A stretch of 19,801 bases of DNA. Origin: Fimbriimonadaceae bacterium (lineage in GTDB: Bacteria > Armatimonadota > Fimbriimonadia > Fimbriimonadales > Fimbriimonadaceae). Made by a program: the position numbers and the translations under genes. Below the pieces are notes generated by a model. The model worked only from the letters and a program-made list of their open reading frames with translations. It searched no databases and was not told the origin of the DNA. The number at the start of each line of letters is the position of its first letter. Position 1 is the first letter of the stretch. The DNA lies in the NCBI GenBank assembly GCA_019454665.1, contig JACFNW010000005.1, positions 1 to 19,801 of the forward strand. Reading direction: 5' to 3'. Positions 6,093 to 14,734 of the stretch are shown here, in pieces.

Positions 6093-7625
6093 TCACAAGG
6101 GGCGCCCATTTCCGTCGCCGCTCCAGCCTTTGAGCGCGGCGCGGACTTTCTCCACTCGGTCGGCCAGCGTCCGGTCTCGAACGCTCGACAGCAGAGATTC
6201 TGCCCGAGCCGTCTCGCCTTTCAGCGCAAAAACAATGGCTAAGTTGTAGGCGGCATCGTCGCGCAAGCCCTCGTCCTCGGGCCGAATCGCGACGAGCCGT
6301 TCGAGAGCCTCGAAGGCTTGATCCACGTCGGATTGCCTTCCCGATGCGGCCCTGAGAATCGAGTGCGCCAGCCTCAGACGGGCAGAGTCCGAATGGGCTG
6401 CGGCGGCAGCTGCAGCCTCGTCGGCCGCTTCCCGAAGGCGACCCGATTGGGCCAGCGACGCGATCCGCAACAAGCGCAGCGCCGCCGTGTTCGCTGCCGC
6501 CGGCCGTGCCGGAGACAACTGCTCCAAAGCGGCACCGAAGGCACCCTGCGCGTACAACATGCCGGCAAAGAACTCGTGCCAGACCGCATCCCGATTGCGA
6601 GCGTCGCTCGCGACCGACTCGAGCGCCGCCTGCGCTCCCGTCGGGTCGTTGTCTGCCAACCTGAGCATGGCGACCAATCGCCAAACCCGGTCTATGTCGC
6701 CACTCTTCAACAGGTCGCCGGCCAGCACGCGAAGGGCGGAGCGATCCTCCGGGGCGATGGCTCTGGCGAAGCGTTCGCGCGCCGACGGGACGACTAGCGA
6801 GGGATCGTTCGGATCGGCGTACCGCCGGGAGAGGCCGCCCAAGTAAACCGCAGCCGCCCGCGCGCGGAATGCCGTCGGACCCTTGGTCAGCAGGGCGATC
6901 TTGCGCGAATCTTCCAGCCACTGTCCAAGTTGGGTGCGACCGAGGACCAGGGTCGGCTCGCCGCCCGAACCCGCTTGCGCAGAGCCCAACGCCTCGACGA
7001 TCCGACGCCTTTCGACGACGGGGAGCAGATGATCGGGAGCCAAACGCGCCGCCGCGGTGCACTCGTTGACCGCTGATTCGAGCATGGCCCGAGCGGCTTG
7101 GTAGGCCAGCGACAACGCGTTGAGCCGGTCTCGGACGCTGAGATTGGGGTCGTCGAGCACCGCGCCGAAGGGTGCTCGCGCCTCCCACATGGCCTTTGCG
7201 CCGCGCAGGAGCGGCGACCAATAGGTTTGGCTACCGGATCGCACGGCGTTGGCCGCAGCGGCCTCGGCATCTTCGGGCATCCCGAGACGCCAGTAAGCGA
7301 GGGCAAGGCATCCATCCCGTTCGGTGCTCGCCGGTGCGGCGAGCAGCGCGCTCACCGCTCGATCGAACGCGGCTTCGGTGCGCTCGGGGGCGACCTCGGC
7401 CAGCAGCGCCGCATCCGTGTAGACCTCGGCGGCGCTCTTGGCCGTGGACTTGGCGTCCATGACTTCCAGTACCCAGAGGTCGTAGGCACGCCCGAACGTG
7501 GGGTCGAGGCGCGAGAACGAGAGATCGGGCCGCGGCGGAAGCAACAGCTCCTGCAGGGCGGCGCGGTTTTGCGCTGCCGCCAACGCGGAACCCAGCGCGA
7601 GAGTCAGTGCAAGCAGCGCTTTCAT
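6093..7625 (-). CDS. Secreted TPR-repeat protein
   Basis: The 510-residue protein starts with a clear signal peptide (MKALLALTLALGSALAAAQ, cleavage probably after AAA or AAAQ). The rest is almost wholly alpha-helical and alanine-rich, with TPR-like helical pairs such as the stretch around CLALAYWRLGMPEDAEAAA and LAIVFALKGETARAESLL. It is probably a periplasmic or exported scaffold; no enzyme motif is visible and no partner is indicated by neighbours. The ATG is supported by TAGAAT 6 nt upstream. It faces the REP-like repeats at its 3' end. Confidence 0.8.
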   Translation of the reverse strand: MKALLALTLALGSALAAAQNRAALQELLLPPRPDLSFSRLDPTFGRAYDLWVLEVMDAKSTAKSAAEVYTDAALLAEVAPERTEAAFDRAVSALLAAPASTERDGCLALAYWRLGMPEDAEAAAANAVRSGSQTYWSPLLRGAKAMWEARAPFGAVLDDPNLSVRDRLNALSLAYQAARAMLESAVNECTAAARLAPDHLLPVVERRRIVEALGSAQAGSGGEPTLVLGRTQLGQWLEDSRKIALLTKGPTAFRARAAAVYLGGLSRRYADPNDPSLVVPSARERFARAIAPEDRSALRVLAGDLLKSGDIDRVWRLVAMLRLADNDPTGAQAALESVASDARNRDAVWHEFFAGMLYAQGAFGAALEQLSPARPAAANTAALRLLRIASLAQSGRLREAADEAAAAAAAHSDSARLRLAHSILRAASGRQSDVDQAFEALERLVAIRPEDEGLRDDAAYNLAIVFALKGETARAESLLSSVRDRTLADRVEKVRAALKGWSGDGNGRPL

Positions 7626-7631
7626 GCGCTC

Positions 7632-7637
7632 ATTCTA
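7632..7637 (-). promoter_or_regulatory. -10 hexamer TAGAAT of the secreted TPR gene
   Basis: TAGAAT lies 6 nt before the ATG at 7625, separated by GAGCGC, with no ribosome binding site in between. Confidence 0.5.
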
Positions 7638-7713
7638 CGCAACGGGGCGGGTCCCCATCGGGCATTGGAAACGCCGCCCGCGTACAGGGCGACCGGGGAA
7701 GCAGCTCCCACGG

Positions 7714-9501
7714 CTACCCGTAGAGCGGGCCGTAGGCAGCGCAGGCGCGGTAGTCGGCGTCCTGCAACTCCATCGCCCCAAACCGTGCCCACGAGGCCGG
7801 GCGAAACACGTCGCCCTCGTCCACGTTGTGCATGTCCACAGGGATGCGCAGCATCGAGGCCATCGTGATCAGGTCCGCGCCGAGGTGCCCGTAGGCGATC
7901 GCGCCGTGGTTGGCGCCCCAGTGGTTCATCACGGTGTACACGTCCCGGAACGCCCCGGCACCAGTCGTTCGGGGAACGAACCGTGTCGTCGGCCACGTGG
8001 GGTTCGTCCGGGCGTCCAACGCGTCGTGCACGTGTTCTGGCAGGTCCACCGTCCACCCCTCGGCGATCTGCAACACCGGTCCAATCGGGTCCACCAGGTT
8101 CAACCGGAACATGGTCACCGGCATACCCCCGCGCGTGGTGAAGTCCGTGGACCAGCCGCCACCGGGGAAGTACTCGAGAATCGAAGGGCACCAAAGCGTC
8201 GCATCCAAGCACGCGTCCGCCTCCTGATCGGTGATCTCCCACCAGGGCTTCACCGCAGGCTGGCCCTTGCGCGTCTGCTCGCCCGACCAGTCCAGCGCCG
8301 AGGGCCCCGAGTTGATCAGATGCAAAAACCCTTCGGACGCCAAACCATTCGGAGTCCAGCCCGTCACGCGCTGAACCGCCTCGGGACTCCAGTAGGTGCG
8401 GACGTCGGAGAACAACTGCGCCCCACCGGTGAGTAGGTGACCGAACAACATGGAAGCACCGTTCATCGCGTCGTTCTCGGTGGCGACCACATAAGGCTGG
8501 CGGATGCCGTTCCAATCGAACGAGGAGCAGAGGATGGCCTCCAGAAAGTCGCCGTTGGGCAGGTGGTCGGTCCACTGCCGTTGGCCTTGAAACCCGCCCG
8601 CGAGGGCGTTGTGCCCGCGTGCCTCTTCCTTGAAGCCTTTGTCGGCCAGTCGCGGGTTGCCCACCATCAGGTCCCGAGCGATCAATGCCATCATCACGGA
8701 GCGTTCCCAGTCGAGGTCCTTCTCGTCGCGGGTGCGCGGCCGGTCGTTCGGGTCTTGGCCCTCCTTGCACCGCTCTCGAACCCACAGTAGGGCACGGTCG
8801 TACTCTTCCTCGTCGAAGATGCGCCGGTCCATGCGCCGGACGAACTCGGTCATGTCCACCGTCTCGACGCGCATGCCGAGGTACTTCTGGAAGAACGGCT
8901 GGTCTACGATCGAGCCCGCGATGCCCATGCTGACGCCGCCCATCGCCATGTAGGCGGTACCGCGCATTGTGCTGGCCGCGACCGCCGTTCGCCCGAAGCG
9001 GAGCAGCTTCTCTCGCACGTCTTCGGGGATCGAGGTGTCGCCCGAATCCTGCACGTCGCGTCCGTAGATGCCAAAGCAGGGGAGCCCTTTCTGGCTGTGT
9101 CCGGCCAGCGTGGCCGCCAGGTAGACGGCGCCGGGTCGCTCGGTGCCGTTGAACCCCCAGATCGCCTTCAGCGTCATGGGGTCCTGATCCATCGTCTCGG
9201 AGCCGTAGCACCAGCACGGGGTGACCGTCAGCGTGGCGCGCACGTTGTGCTTCGCGAACTTGTCCGCGCAGGCGGCGGCTTCGGCAAACCCACCGATCGG
9301 CGTGTCGGCGATGACGCACTCGACGGGCAGGCCGCACGCGTGGCGCAGGTTCCCGGACAGGAGCTCCGCAGCCGCCCGTGCCATGGCCATCGTCGGCCCT
9401 TCGAGCGATTCGCGGACGCCACCGTAGCGACCGTCGATGGTGGGGCGGATGCCGATGCGCGGGAGTTCGGTCTGCAGGCGGTTGCCGGCTGGGCTGGACA
9501 T
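7714..9501 (-). CDS. fucI: L-fucose isomerase
   Basis: The 595-residue protein matches bacterial L-fucose isomerase in length and motifs. FucI converts L-fucose to L-fuculose (also D-arabinose to D-ribulose) in the cytoplasm with a Mn2+ ion. The metal-ligand region is present: Glu321 in [14 protein letters not shown], Asp344 in [11 protein letters not shown], and a His in the NHWGANHG segment (527-533). The conserved stretches [14 protein letters not shown] and [11 protein letters not shown] are also seen. No kinase, aldolase, mutarotase or transporter gene of a fucose operon is nearby, so it stands alone. The ATG at 9501 has no Shine-Dalgarno sequence; a TAGGAA hexamer about 27 nt upstream could be its promoter. 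Confidence 0.95.
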   Translation of the reverse strand: MSSPAGNRLQTELPRIGIRPTIDGRYGGVRESLEGPTMAMARAAAELLSGNLRHACGLPVECVIADTPIGGFAEAAACADKFAKHNVRATLTVTPCWCYGSETMDQDPMTLKAIWGFNGTERPGAVYLAATLAGHSQKGLPCFGIYGRDVQDSGDTSIPEDVREKLLRFGRTAVAASTMRGTAYMAMGGVSMGIAGSIVDQPFFQKYLGMRVETVDMTEFVRRMDRRIFDEEEYDRALLWVRERCKEGQDPNDRPRTRDEKDLDWERSVMMALIARDLMVGNPRLADKGFKEEARGHNALAGGFQGQRQWTDHLPNGDFLEAILCSSFDWNGIRQPYVVATENDAMNGASMLFGHLLTGGAQLFSDVRTYWSPEAVQRVTGWTPNGLASEGFLHLINSGPSALDWSGEQTRKGQPAVKPWWEITDQEADACLDATLWCPSILEYFPGGGWSTDFTTRGGMPVTMFRLNLVDPIGPVLQIAEGWTVDLPEHVHDALDARTNPTWPTTRFVPRTTGAGAFRDVYTVMNHWGANHGAIAYGHLGADLITMASMLRIPVDMHNVDEGDVFRPASWARFGAMELQDADYRACAAYGPLYG

Positions 9502-9566
9502 GGGTCTCTGTTCGCCGCCCGCCCGCCGATTCCTACTCGGTCACGGTGGTTCGGCGCGCAAAGCCG

Positions 9567-9572
9567 TACAAT
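9567..9572 (+). promoter_or_regulatory. -10 hexamer TACAAT before ispH
   Basis: TACAAT is 8 nt before the GTG at 9581. An AGGAG lies between them but only 3 nt from the GTG, closer than usual for a ribosome binding site. Confidence 0.5.
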
Positions 9573-9580
9573 AGGAGCCC

Positions 9581-10528
9581 GTGCAACGAATCGTGCTCGC
9601 CGCCCCGAGGGGCTTTTGCGCTGGTGTGGCCTATGCCATCGAAGTCGTGGACCTCGCGCTTCGATCCTATGGCACGCCGCTCTACGTGCGCCATGCGATC
9701 GTCCACAACGAGTGGGTGGTCCGCAGTTTCGAGGCGCGCGGCGCGATCTTCGTGGAGGACATCGCCGACATCCCCGAAGGTTCGACCGTGGTGTTCTCGG
9801 CGCACGGGGTGTCGCCAACCGTCCGCAAGGAAGCTCTGGACCGGGGGCTGCGCGTGATTGATGCGACGTGCCCGCTGGTGACCAAAGTCCACAACGAGGC
9901 CAAACGGTTCGCCGCCAAGGGCTTCCACATGGTCTACATCGGCCACGCGGGCCACGTCGAAGCCGAAGGCACCATGGGCGAGGCGCCAGACCGCATGACC
10001 CTGGTCGAAACCCCCGAGCAGGCAGAGACGCTCGAACTGCCGCCGCACGATCAACTGGCCGTGGTGACCCAAACCACGTTGAGCGTGGACGAAGTCGGGC
10101 GGATCATCGAGGTGCTGCGCCGACGCTTCCCGCACATGCAGACCCCGAACAAAGAGGACATCTGCTACGCCACCACCAACCGCCAACAGGCCGTCCGCGC
10201 GCTGGCGGATCAGTGCGATCTCGTGCTGGTGGTCGGGTCGAAGACGAGTTCCAACAGCAACCGCCTGCGCGAGGTGGCCGAGACCCTGGGCGTCGAATCC
10301 CACCTGCTGATGGGCGCGGACGAGGTTCAGCCAAACTGGCGAACGGACTACCCCGTGATCGGCATCACGTCCGGGGCAAGCACGCCCGAGGCGCTCGTGG
10401 AGGAAGTCATCGGCGCCTTGATCGAAGGGAATCCAGAAGTGCCCGTCACGGTGCTGGAGACCATCCGCGAGGACGTCCACTTCATGCCGCATCGCGACCT
10501 GATCCAGTTGGCGATGGCGGCGGGCTAG
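9581..10528 (+). CDS. ispH: 4-Hydroxy-3-methylbut-2-enyl diphosphate reductase
   Basis: The 315-residue protein is IspH (LytB), the last enzyme of the MEP pathway, which reduces HMBPP to isopentenyl and dimethylallyl diphosphate using a 4Fe-4S cluster. The three cluster cysteines are visible: Cys13 in RGFCAGV, Cys97 in DATCPLV and Cys195 in EDICYATTNRQ. Substrate-contacting motifs are also present: IVHNEWV (His42), FSAHGV (His75), HVEAEGTMGE and KTSSNSNRL. The GTG at 9581 gives the normal N-terminus. Its product feeds the polyprenyl synthase encoded at 4947, though the two are not in one operon. The 3' end overlaps the convergent TPR membrane gene by 4 bp, with two TAG stops sharing CTAG. Confidence 0.96.
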   Translation: MQRIVLAAPRGFCAGVAYAIEVVDLALRSYGTPLYVRHAIVHNEWVVRSFEARGAIFVEDIADIPEGSTVVFSAHGVSPTVRKEALDRGLRVIDATCPLVTKVHNEAKRFAAKGFHMVYIGHAGHVEAEGTMGEAPDRMTLVETPEQAETLELPPHDQLAVVTQTTLSVDEVGRIIEVLRRRFPHMQTPNKEDICYATTNRQQAVRALADQCDLVLVVGSKTSSNSNRLREVAETLGVESHLLMGADEVQPNWRTDYPVIGITSGASTPEALVEEVIGALIEGNPEVPVTVLETIREDVHFMPHRDLIQLAMAAG

Positions 10529-11457
10529 CGCGGGCGACCCAGCAGCATGTAGAGCGGCACCATCAACCACGCCGCCACGCCGCAACCCGCGCACGCGAAC
10601 AGCGTCGCCGCCATTTGGACCATGGACCAGCCCGGGCGCGCGGCGCGGTCGCGCACGTCCACCGTCACCCAGAACAGCGAGGCGAAGCTAAGCACGATCA
10701 GCAGGAAGGAGACCTGAGGGAACCAGGAAGGTTGAGATGCCTGGCTGCGCTCGGCGTTCGCCATCATTTCGCCAAAGCCCATGTTCGGGTTCTCCGCGAG
10801 CATGGCCGCCGCCGCTTGAAACGAGTAGACGATCACGGGCACCTGCAACGCCAGACCGCCGATGGCGATCGCCCATCCCGCGATGGTCCAACCCCGTCCA
10901 AGGCGCGGACGCAAGGGCCGAACACCCTCGGCGACCAATCCGCCCGTCATGGGCGCTTCTGTGCGGGGCCTCGTGCGCCGCTCGCTCTGACCGTCTTGGG
11001 GCCAAGGTTCCTGTTCTTCGGGTACTCGCGGGCGGTGCGCTTCGGGCTCGGATGTCTGCGGCTCGGGCGCGGGCTCTTCGGCGACGGACGCCTCGCGGAT
11101 CCATTCGATGAGGTCGTGCGTCGCCTGATGGTGCATGTCGAGCGCGAGCGCCCGCTTGGCGTACTCCGAGGCCAGCTCGAAATCGTCGCGTTGGGCGTAG
11201 TGGACGGCCAGGTTGTAGAACGCCCGCTGGTGGTCGGGGTCGAGCCGCAACGCCTCGAAGAACGCCCGCTCGGCATCGCGGCCGTGGCCGGTTTGCGAAA
11301 GGCAGATGCCCAGCAGAACGTGCAGGGAGGGGTCGGACGGCTCGGCGGACAGCAAATCGCGCGCCATCTCGAGCGCTTCTTCGAAGCGCTCCTCGCCGAC
11401 GAGGGCGAACGCTTCCTCTCGCGTCGGGCGCTTAGCGTCCTCGCCGAACAGATCCAT
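10525..11457 (-). CDS. TPR-repeat membrane protein
   Basis: This 310-residue protein has an N-terminal TPR region (about residues 15-120, with SLHVLLGICLSQTGHGRDAE and AFYNLAVHYAQRDDFELASE as repeat units). A charged, proline-rich linker (about 125-185) follows, and then three predicted membrane helices (GWAIAIGGLALQVPVIVY, FLLIVLSFASLFWVTV and MAATLFACAGCGVAAWL). The order suggests a cytoplasmic protein-binding domain anchored in the membrane; the partner is unknown. The ATG is supported by TACCTT 6 nt upstream. It shares a 46-bp divergent region with the amidohydrolase gene and converges with ispH. Confidence 0.78.
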   Translation of the reverse strand: MDLFGEDAKRPTREEAFALVGEERFEEALEMARDLLSAEPSDPSLHVLLGICLSQTGHGRDAERAFFEALRLDPDHQRAFYNLAVHYAQRDDFELASEYAKRALALDMHHQATHDLIEWIREASVAEEPAPEPQTSEPEAHRPRVPEEQEPWPQDGQSERRTRPRTEAPMTGGLVAEGVRPLRPRLGRGWTIAGWAIAIGGLALQVPVIVYSFQAAAAMLAENPNMGFGEMMANAERSQASQPSWFPQVSFLLIVLSFASLFWVTVDVRDRAARPGWSMVQMAATLFACAGCGVAAWLMVPLYMLLGRPR

Positions 11458-11463
11458 GGTCTG

Positions 11464-11469
11464 AAGGTA
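11464..11469 (-). promoter_or_regulatory. -10 hexamer TACCTT of the TPR membrane gene
   Basis: TACCTT lies 6 nt before the ATG at 11457. It is 21 bp from the divergent hexamer at 11491, so the two promoters must share or overlap their upstream elements. Confidence 0.4.
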
Positions 11470-11490
11470 CCCGCTCGGGGCTCCGACCAG

Positions 11491-11496
11491 TAAACT
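11491..11496 (+). promoter_or_regulatory. -10 hexamer TAAACT of the amidohydrolase gene
   Basis: TAAACT is 7 nt before the GTG at 11504, identical in sequence and spacing to the polyprenyl synthase promoter at 4934. Confidence 0.5.
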
Positions 11497-11503
11497 CGGC
11501 GGC

Positions 11504-12760
11504 GTGTCGTCCTACGTCGAGAACCACTGCCACATCCTGCCCACGGGCATGAACCTGCACGACCTGTTCCTGGGCGAAACGTCCAGCAGAGAGGGCGTCC
11601 TCGCTTTGGTGGCCGCTCGCCACGCCGAACTCGATCCCGGTCTGTGGCTTCACGCCGTCCACTACGACCAAAACCGCTTCGCGGACGGGGTCCACCTGAC
11701 GAGGCGGGAACTCGACGCCATCTCTTCCGATCGCCCCATCCTTCTGCGGCACCAGAGCGGACATGCCAGCGTGGCCAACTCCGCAGCGCTGAGGGCAGCC
11801 GGAATCCGAGAGGACGAGCCGAACCCCGGCGGCGGCGAGTTCGTGCGCGACGAGACGGGCTGGATGACCGGCGTGTTGCTCGAAGACGCCCACGACCGCG
11901 TGACCCAAGCCAAACCCAGGCCCACGCGCGAGCAGATGGTGGACATGATCCTGACCGCTTGCGAGAGCATGGCCGGCTACGGGATTTCGGCGGCCTGCGA
12001 CATGATGACGGGCTTCTACGACTTGGAGGACGAGCTGTGGGCGTACCGCACGGCCTCCGAAAGGGGGTGCAAAGTTTCCCTGCACCTCTACCTGCAATGG
12101 GCCACGGTGTTCGGCCCTCGCGCCATGACGCCCGAGCAGCTCGAGGAGCACGTCGCCCAAATGGACCCGGCCCGATGCCGTGTGGCGGGCATCAAGATCT
12201 TTGCAGATGGAGCGATTTCGGCCGCCACCGCAGCCACCTACGACCCCTATCCGAACGGGGGCACGGGCCAACTGATCTACTCGCGCGAGCGGCTGCACTC
12301 GATGGTCAAGACCGCTCACGACGCGGGGTACCAGATCGCCACGCATGCGATCGGCGACCGAGCCGTGGACGAAGTGATGGACGCCTACGAAGCGGCGGGC
12401 GATGCCTCGCGCCACCGCATCGAACACGCCACGATGCTCAGCGACGCCCAGATCGAGCGGCTGGCCCGAATAGGGTGCTTCGTGACCATGCAGCCCGAGT
12501 TCCTGGTGGCGTTCGGCCCCAGCTACCGCCGCCAACTCGGCGACGAGCGCACCTCGAAACTCAAGCGGTACCGCAGCGCGCTCGACGGCGGCGTGAAGTT
12601 GAGCCTGAGTTCGGATCGGCCGATCGTCTCCGGCGACCCGCTGATCGGCGTGCGAGCCGCCGCGAAACGGCCCGATGGCTTCGACCCGAGCGAGAACCTG
12701 ACGATTGTCGAAGCCGTGGACCTGTACTCGGCGACAGCCGCGTTGGCGTTCCTACCCTAG
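11504..12760 (+). CDS. Amidohydrolase (YtcJ/Amidohydro_3-like), lacking the beta-sandwich domain
   Basis: The 418-residue protein is a metal-dependent hydrolase of the amidohydrolase superfamily. Metal-site motifs are all visible: HCH at residues 8-10, Lys in AGIKIFADGAIS, His in IATHAIGDRAVD, His in RIEHATM and Asp in LSSDRPIVSGDP. The GTG start is supported by TAAACT 7 nt upstream. Typical YtcJ-like proteins have about 50-70 residues before the first HxH and a further tail that together form a beta-sandwich; here the protein starts just before HCH and stops at ATAALAFLP, so both parts are missing. The 3' end overlaps the convergent rdgB by 9 bp. Substrate is unknown. It could be a functional compact form or a trimmed remnant; the intact active site favours the former. 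Confidence 0.8.
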   Translation: MSSYVENHCHILPTGMNLHDLFLGETSSREGVLALVAARHAELDPGLWLHAVHYDQNRFADGVHLTRRELDAISSDRPILLRHQSGHASVANSAALRAAGIREDEPNPGGGEFVRDETGWMTGVLLEDAHDRVTQAKPRPTREQMVDMILTACESMAGYGISAACDMMTGFYDLEDELWAYRTASERGCKVSLHLYLQWATVFGPRAMTPEQLEEHVAQMDPARCRVAGIKIFADGAISAATAATYDPYPNGGTGQLIYSRERLHSMVKTAHDAGYQIATHAIGDRAVDEVMDAYEAAGDASRHRIEHATMLSDAQIERLARIGCFVTMQPEFLVAFGPSYRRQLGDERTSKLKRYRSALDGGVKLSLSSDRPIVSGDPLIGVRAAAKRPDGFDPSENLTIVEAVDLYSATAALAFLP

Positions 12761-13369
12761 CCTTCGGACAGCAAGTCCCTGCAGCCGTTCCGCCACGAGG
12801 CGCAGGACCTTGCCCCGGTGACTGATCGCGTGCTTCTGCTCGGGGCTGAGGTCGGCCATGGTGCATCCCAACTCGGGCAGCCAGAAGATCGGATCGTAGC
12901 CAAAGCCCCCCGCGCCGCTGGGTTCGTGGGCGATGCGACCCTCGCATGTCGCTTCGAAGATCTCGGTCGCTTCGCCGGGACGCGCGAACGCGACGCAGCA
13001 TCGAAACCGCGCGGTCCGCTGGTCCTCGGGGAGGTCTCGCAGTCGGTCGAGGATGCGGCGCATCTTCTCCGGGAAGGGCGTCTCCTCGCCCGCGAACCGC
13101 TTCGAGTAGAGTCCCGGCTCGCCGCCCATCGCGTCCACTTCGAGCCCGGCGTCGTCGGCAAGGCACCACTCGCCGGTCAGCGAGCACGCGTGCTCGGCCT
13201 TGATCGCGGCGTTCTCGGCGTAGGTCGTGCCCATCTCCTCGGGTTCGGGCACGTGGGGGTAATCGGCCAGCGTCAGCCACGTATGACCGGGCACGGTATC
13301 GCCGAGAATGGTGAGCATCTCGCCGGCTTTCTTCACGTTGTGCGTGGCGATGACGAAGGTCCGACCCAT
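12752..13369 (-). CDS. rdgB: XTP/dITP diphosphatase (RdgB/HAM1)
   Basis: The 205-residue protein belongs to the Ham1/RdgB family, which hydrolyses dITP, XTP and related non-canonical purine nucleotides to monophosphates and so keeps them out of DNA and RNA. Motifs seen are ATHNVKKAGEM at the N-terminus, TYAENAAIKAEHA, LADDAGLEVDAMGGEPG, GAGGFGYDPIF and SHRGK near the C-terminus, all in the family order. The start chosen is the ATG at 13369 (MGRTFVIATHN), which matches the family N-terminus; the longer frame from 13396 would add nine residues that overlap the -10 hexamer. Confidence 0.95.
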   Translation of the reverse strand: MGRTFVIATHNVKKAGEMLTILGDTVPGHTWLTLADYPHVPEPEEMGTTYAENAAIKAEHACSLTGEWCLADDAGLEVDAMGGEPGLYSKRFAGEETPFPEKMRRILDRLRDLPEDQRTARFRCCVAFARPGEATEIFEATCEGRIAHEPSGAGGFGYDPIFWLPELGCTMADLSPEQKHAISHRGKVLRLVAERLQGLAVRRLG

Positions 13370-13377
13370 GGTCCGAC

Positions 13378-13383
13378 ATTCTG
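13378..13383 (-). promoter_or_regulatory. -10 hexamer CAGAAT before rdgB
   Basis: CAGAAT lies 8 nt before the ATG at 13369; it departs from TANNNT at the first base. Confidence 0.35.
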
Positions 13384-13447
13384 GCACCGCCGACATTCGC
13401 CAAACCGGAACACTTCATTGCTCGCACCCGTAGGCAATAATCAGATT

Positions 13448-13453
13448 CAGGAG
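13448..13453 (+). promoter_or_regulatory. Shine-Dalgarno CAGGAG of pilC
   Basis: CAGGAG is 6 nt from the ATG at 13460 and is the clearest ribosome binding site in the window. It shows that this organism also uses leadered mRNAs. AT-rich AATAAT just upstream could be its -10. Confidence 0.6.
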
Positions 13454-13459
13454 TCAGCG

Positions 13460-14734
13460 ATGGCCATTTTCGAGTACAGAGCGACGGATACGAACGGGCG
13501 GCGCGTGGCCGGGACGATGGTCGGCTCGACCTTTGCCGATGCAGCCCAAGCCCTGCAGACGCGGGGCCTGAACGTCGAGCATCTGGCGCCCGCCGGGGTG
13601 TCGCACGACCCCATCGCGCCTCCGGCGACCCGACCCCAGACGGTTGCATCTGCTTCGACCGATCCGGGCCCCGTGATGGCGGACAAGACTCGGATGGCCC
13701 GGGTGCAAACGGCCATCGGCTATGGCGGCGTCCCGCTGGAGAAACTGATGATCTTCTTCCGGCAGTTGGCCAGCATGATCCACGCGGGCGTGCCGATCGT
13801 GCAGACGCTCTCCACGCTCTCGGGCCAAGCACGCAACCCCAAGCTCGAACGCATCCTCATCGAGGCCGCCAACGGCGCCAAAATCGGGCAGCCGATGAGC
13901 GAGACGTTCCGCAAGTACCCCGAGGTGTTTACACCCCTGATGACCTCGATGGTGATCGCTGGCGAGAAGGGCGGCTTCTTGGACACCACGTGCAAGAACC
14001 TCTCGCAGTATCTGGAACGCGAGGTCAACCTGCGCAACCTCTACAAGCGGCTAACGTTCATGCCTAAGCTCCAGATACTCGCTTCGATGGCGATTATTGT
14101 GGTGGCAAATGGCATTATCGCGGGCATTCCGGGAGCCGACAAATCGTTTCTGCTCTCTTCCCCGTTGACCACGATTTCCACCTGGTACTGGCTTGGCCCG
14201 CTGTTGCTCTTCATCGCATGGTTTTGGCACTTTGGCCTCAACATGGAGCGTATTCGGATCTTCTGGGACATGGTCAAGATCCGCACACCCTATATCGGCG
14301 GCATCAACCAACGCATGGCGATGGCACGGTTTGGCCGCGCTTTCGGCGCACTCTTCGAGGGCGGCGTTCCGTTGCCTACGGCCTACGAACAAGCGTGTGA
14401 AGCGTGTGGCAACGCGTACGTCCAAGACCGCATATTCCCTGCGATCGAGCAACTCAAGTCGGGCAAGAGTTTCACCGACGCCATCTCCGAAACCGGAGCG
14501 TTCTCCCAGATCGTCGTGGACATGGCGCGAACCGGCGAGTTCTCCGGACGGCTGGCTTCCAGCTTGGAGGACATGGCTCGGTATTACGAAGACGAAGCCG
14601 AAACTCAACAAACCAAGTTGGCCATTGTGACCGGATTGGTGGCCTTTTTCATCGTCGCGATTTACATCGGTTCGATCATTTTCAACTTCTACGGTGGAAT
14701 GGCCAGCCGATACTCCGACGCGCTTGTTCCATGA
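13460..14734 (+). CDS. pilC: Type IV pilus / type II secretion inner-membrane platform protein (PilC/GspF)
   Basis: The 424-residue protein has the PilC/GspF layout. A short N-terminal region (MAIFEYRATDTNGRRVAG) is followed by a variable Ala/Pro-rich linker. Two T2SSF domains then lie at about residues 93-220 (FFRQLASMIHAGVPIVQTLS; VIAGEKGGFLD) and 290-415 (FGRAFGALFEGGVPLPTAYE; MARTGEFSGRLASSL). Membrane helices include IVVANGIIAGI and FFIVAIYIGSIIFNF. It forms the inner-membrane platform on which the assembly ATPase works. No pilin or ATPase gene is in the window. The start is fixed by CAGGAG 6 nt upstream. Its stop overlaps the start of the J-domain gene (ATGA at 14731), indicating translational coupling. 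Confidence 0.93.
   Translation: MAIFEYRATDTNGRRVAGTMVGSTFADAAQALQTRGLNVEHLAPAGVSHDPIAPPATRPQTVASASTDPGPVMADKTRMARVQTAIGYGGVPLEKLMIFFRQLASMIHAGVPIVQTLSTLSGQARNPKLERILIEAANGAKIGQPMSETFRKYPEVFTPLMTSMVIAGEKGGFLDTTCKNLSQYLEREVNLRNLYKRLTFMPKLQILASMAIIVVANGIIAGIPGADKSFLLSSPLTTISTWYWLGPLLLFIAWFWHFGLNMERIRIFWDMVKIRTPYIGGINQRMAMARFGRAFGALFEGGVPLPTAYEQACEACGNAYVQDRIFPAIEQLKSGKSFTDAISETGAFSQIVVDMARTGEFSGRLASSLEDMARYYEDEAETQQTKLAIVTGLVAFFIVAIYIGSIIFNFYGGMASRYSDALVP

Noticed and set aside
7622..9337. Long minus-strand frame overlapping fucI
   Set aside because: It is a shifted frame of fucI with Arg/Gly-rich sequence; the fucI frame has full family motifs.
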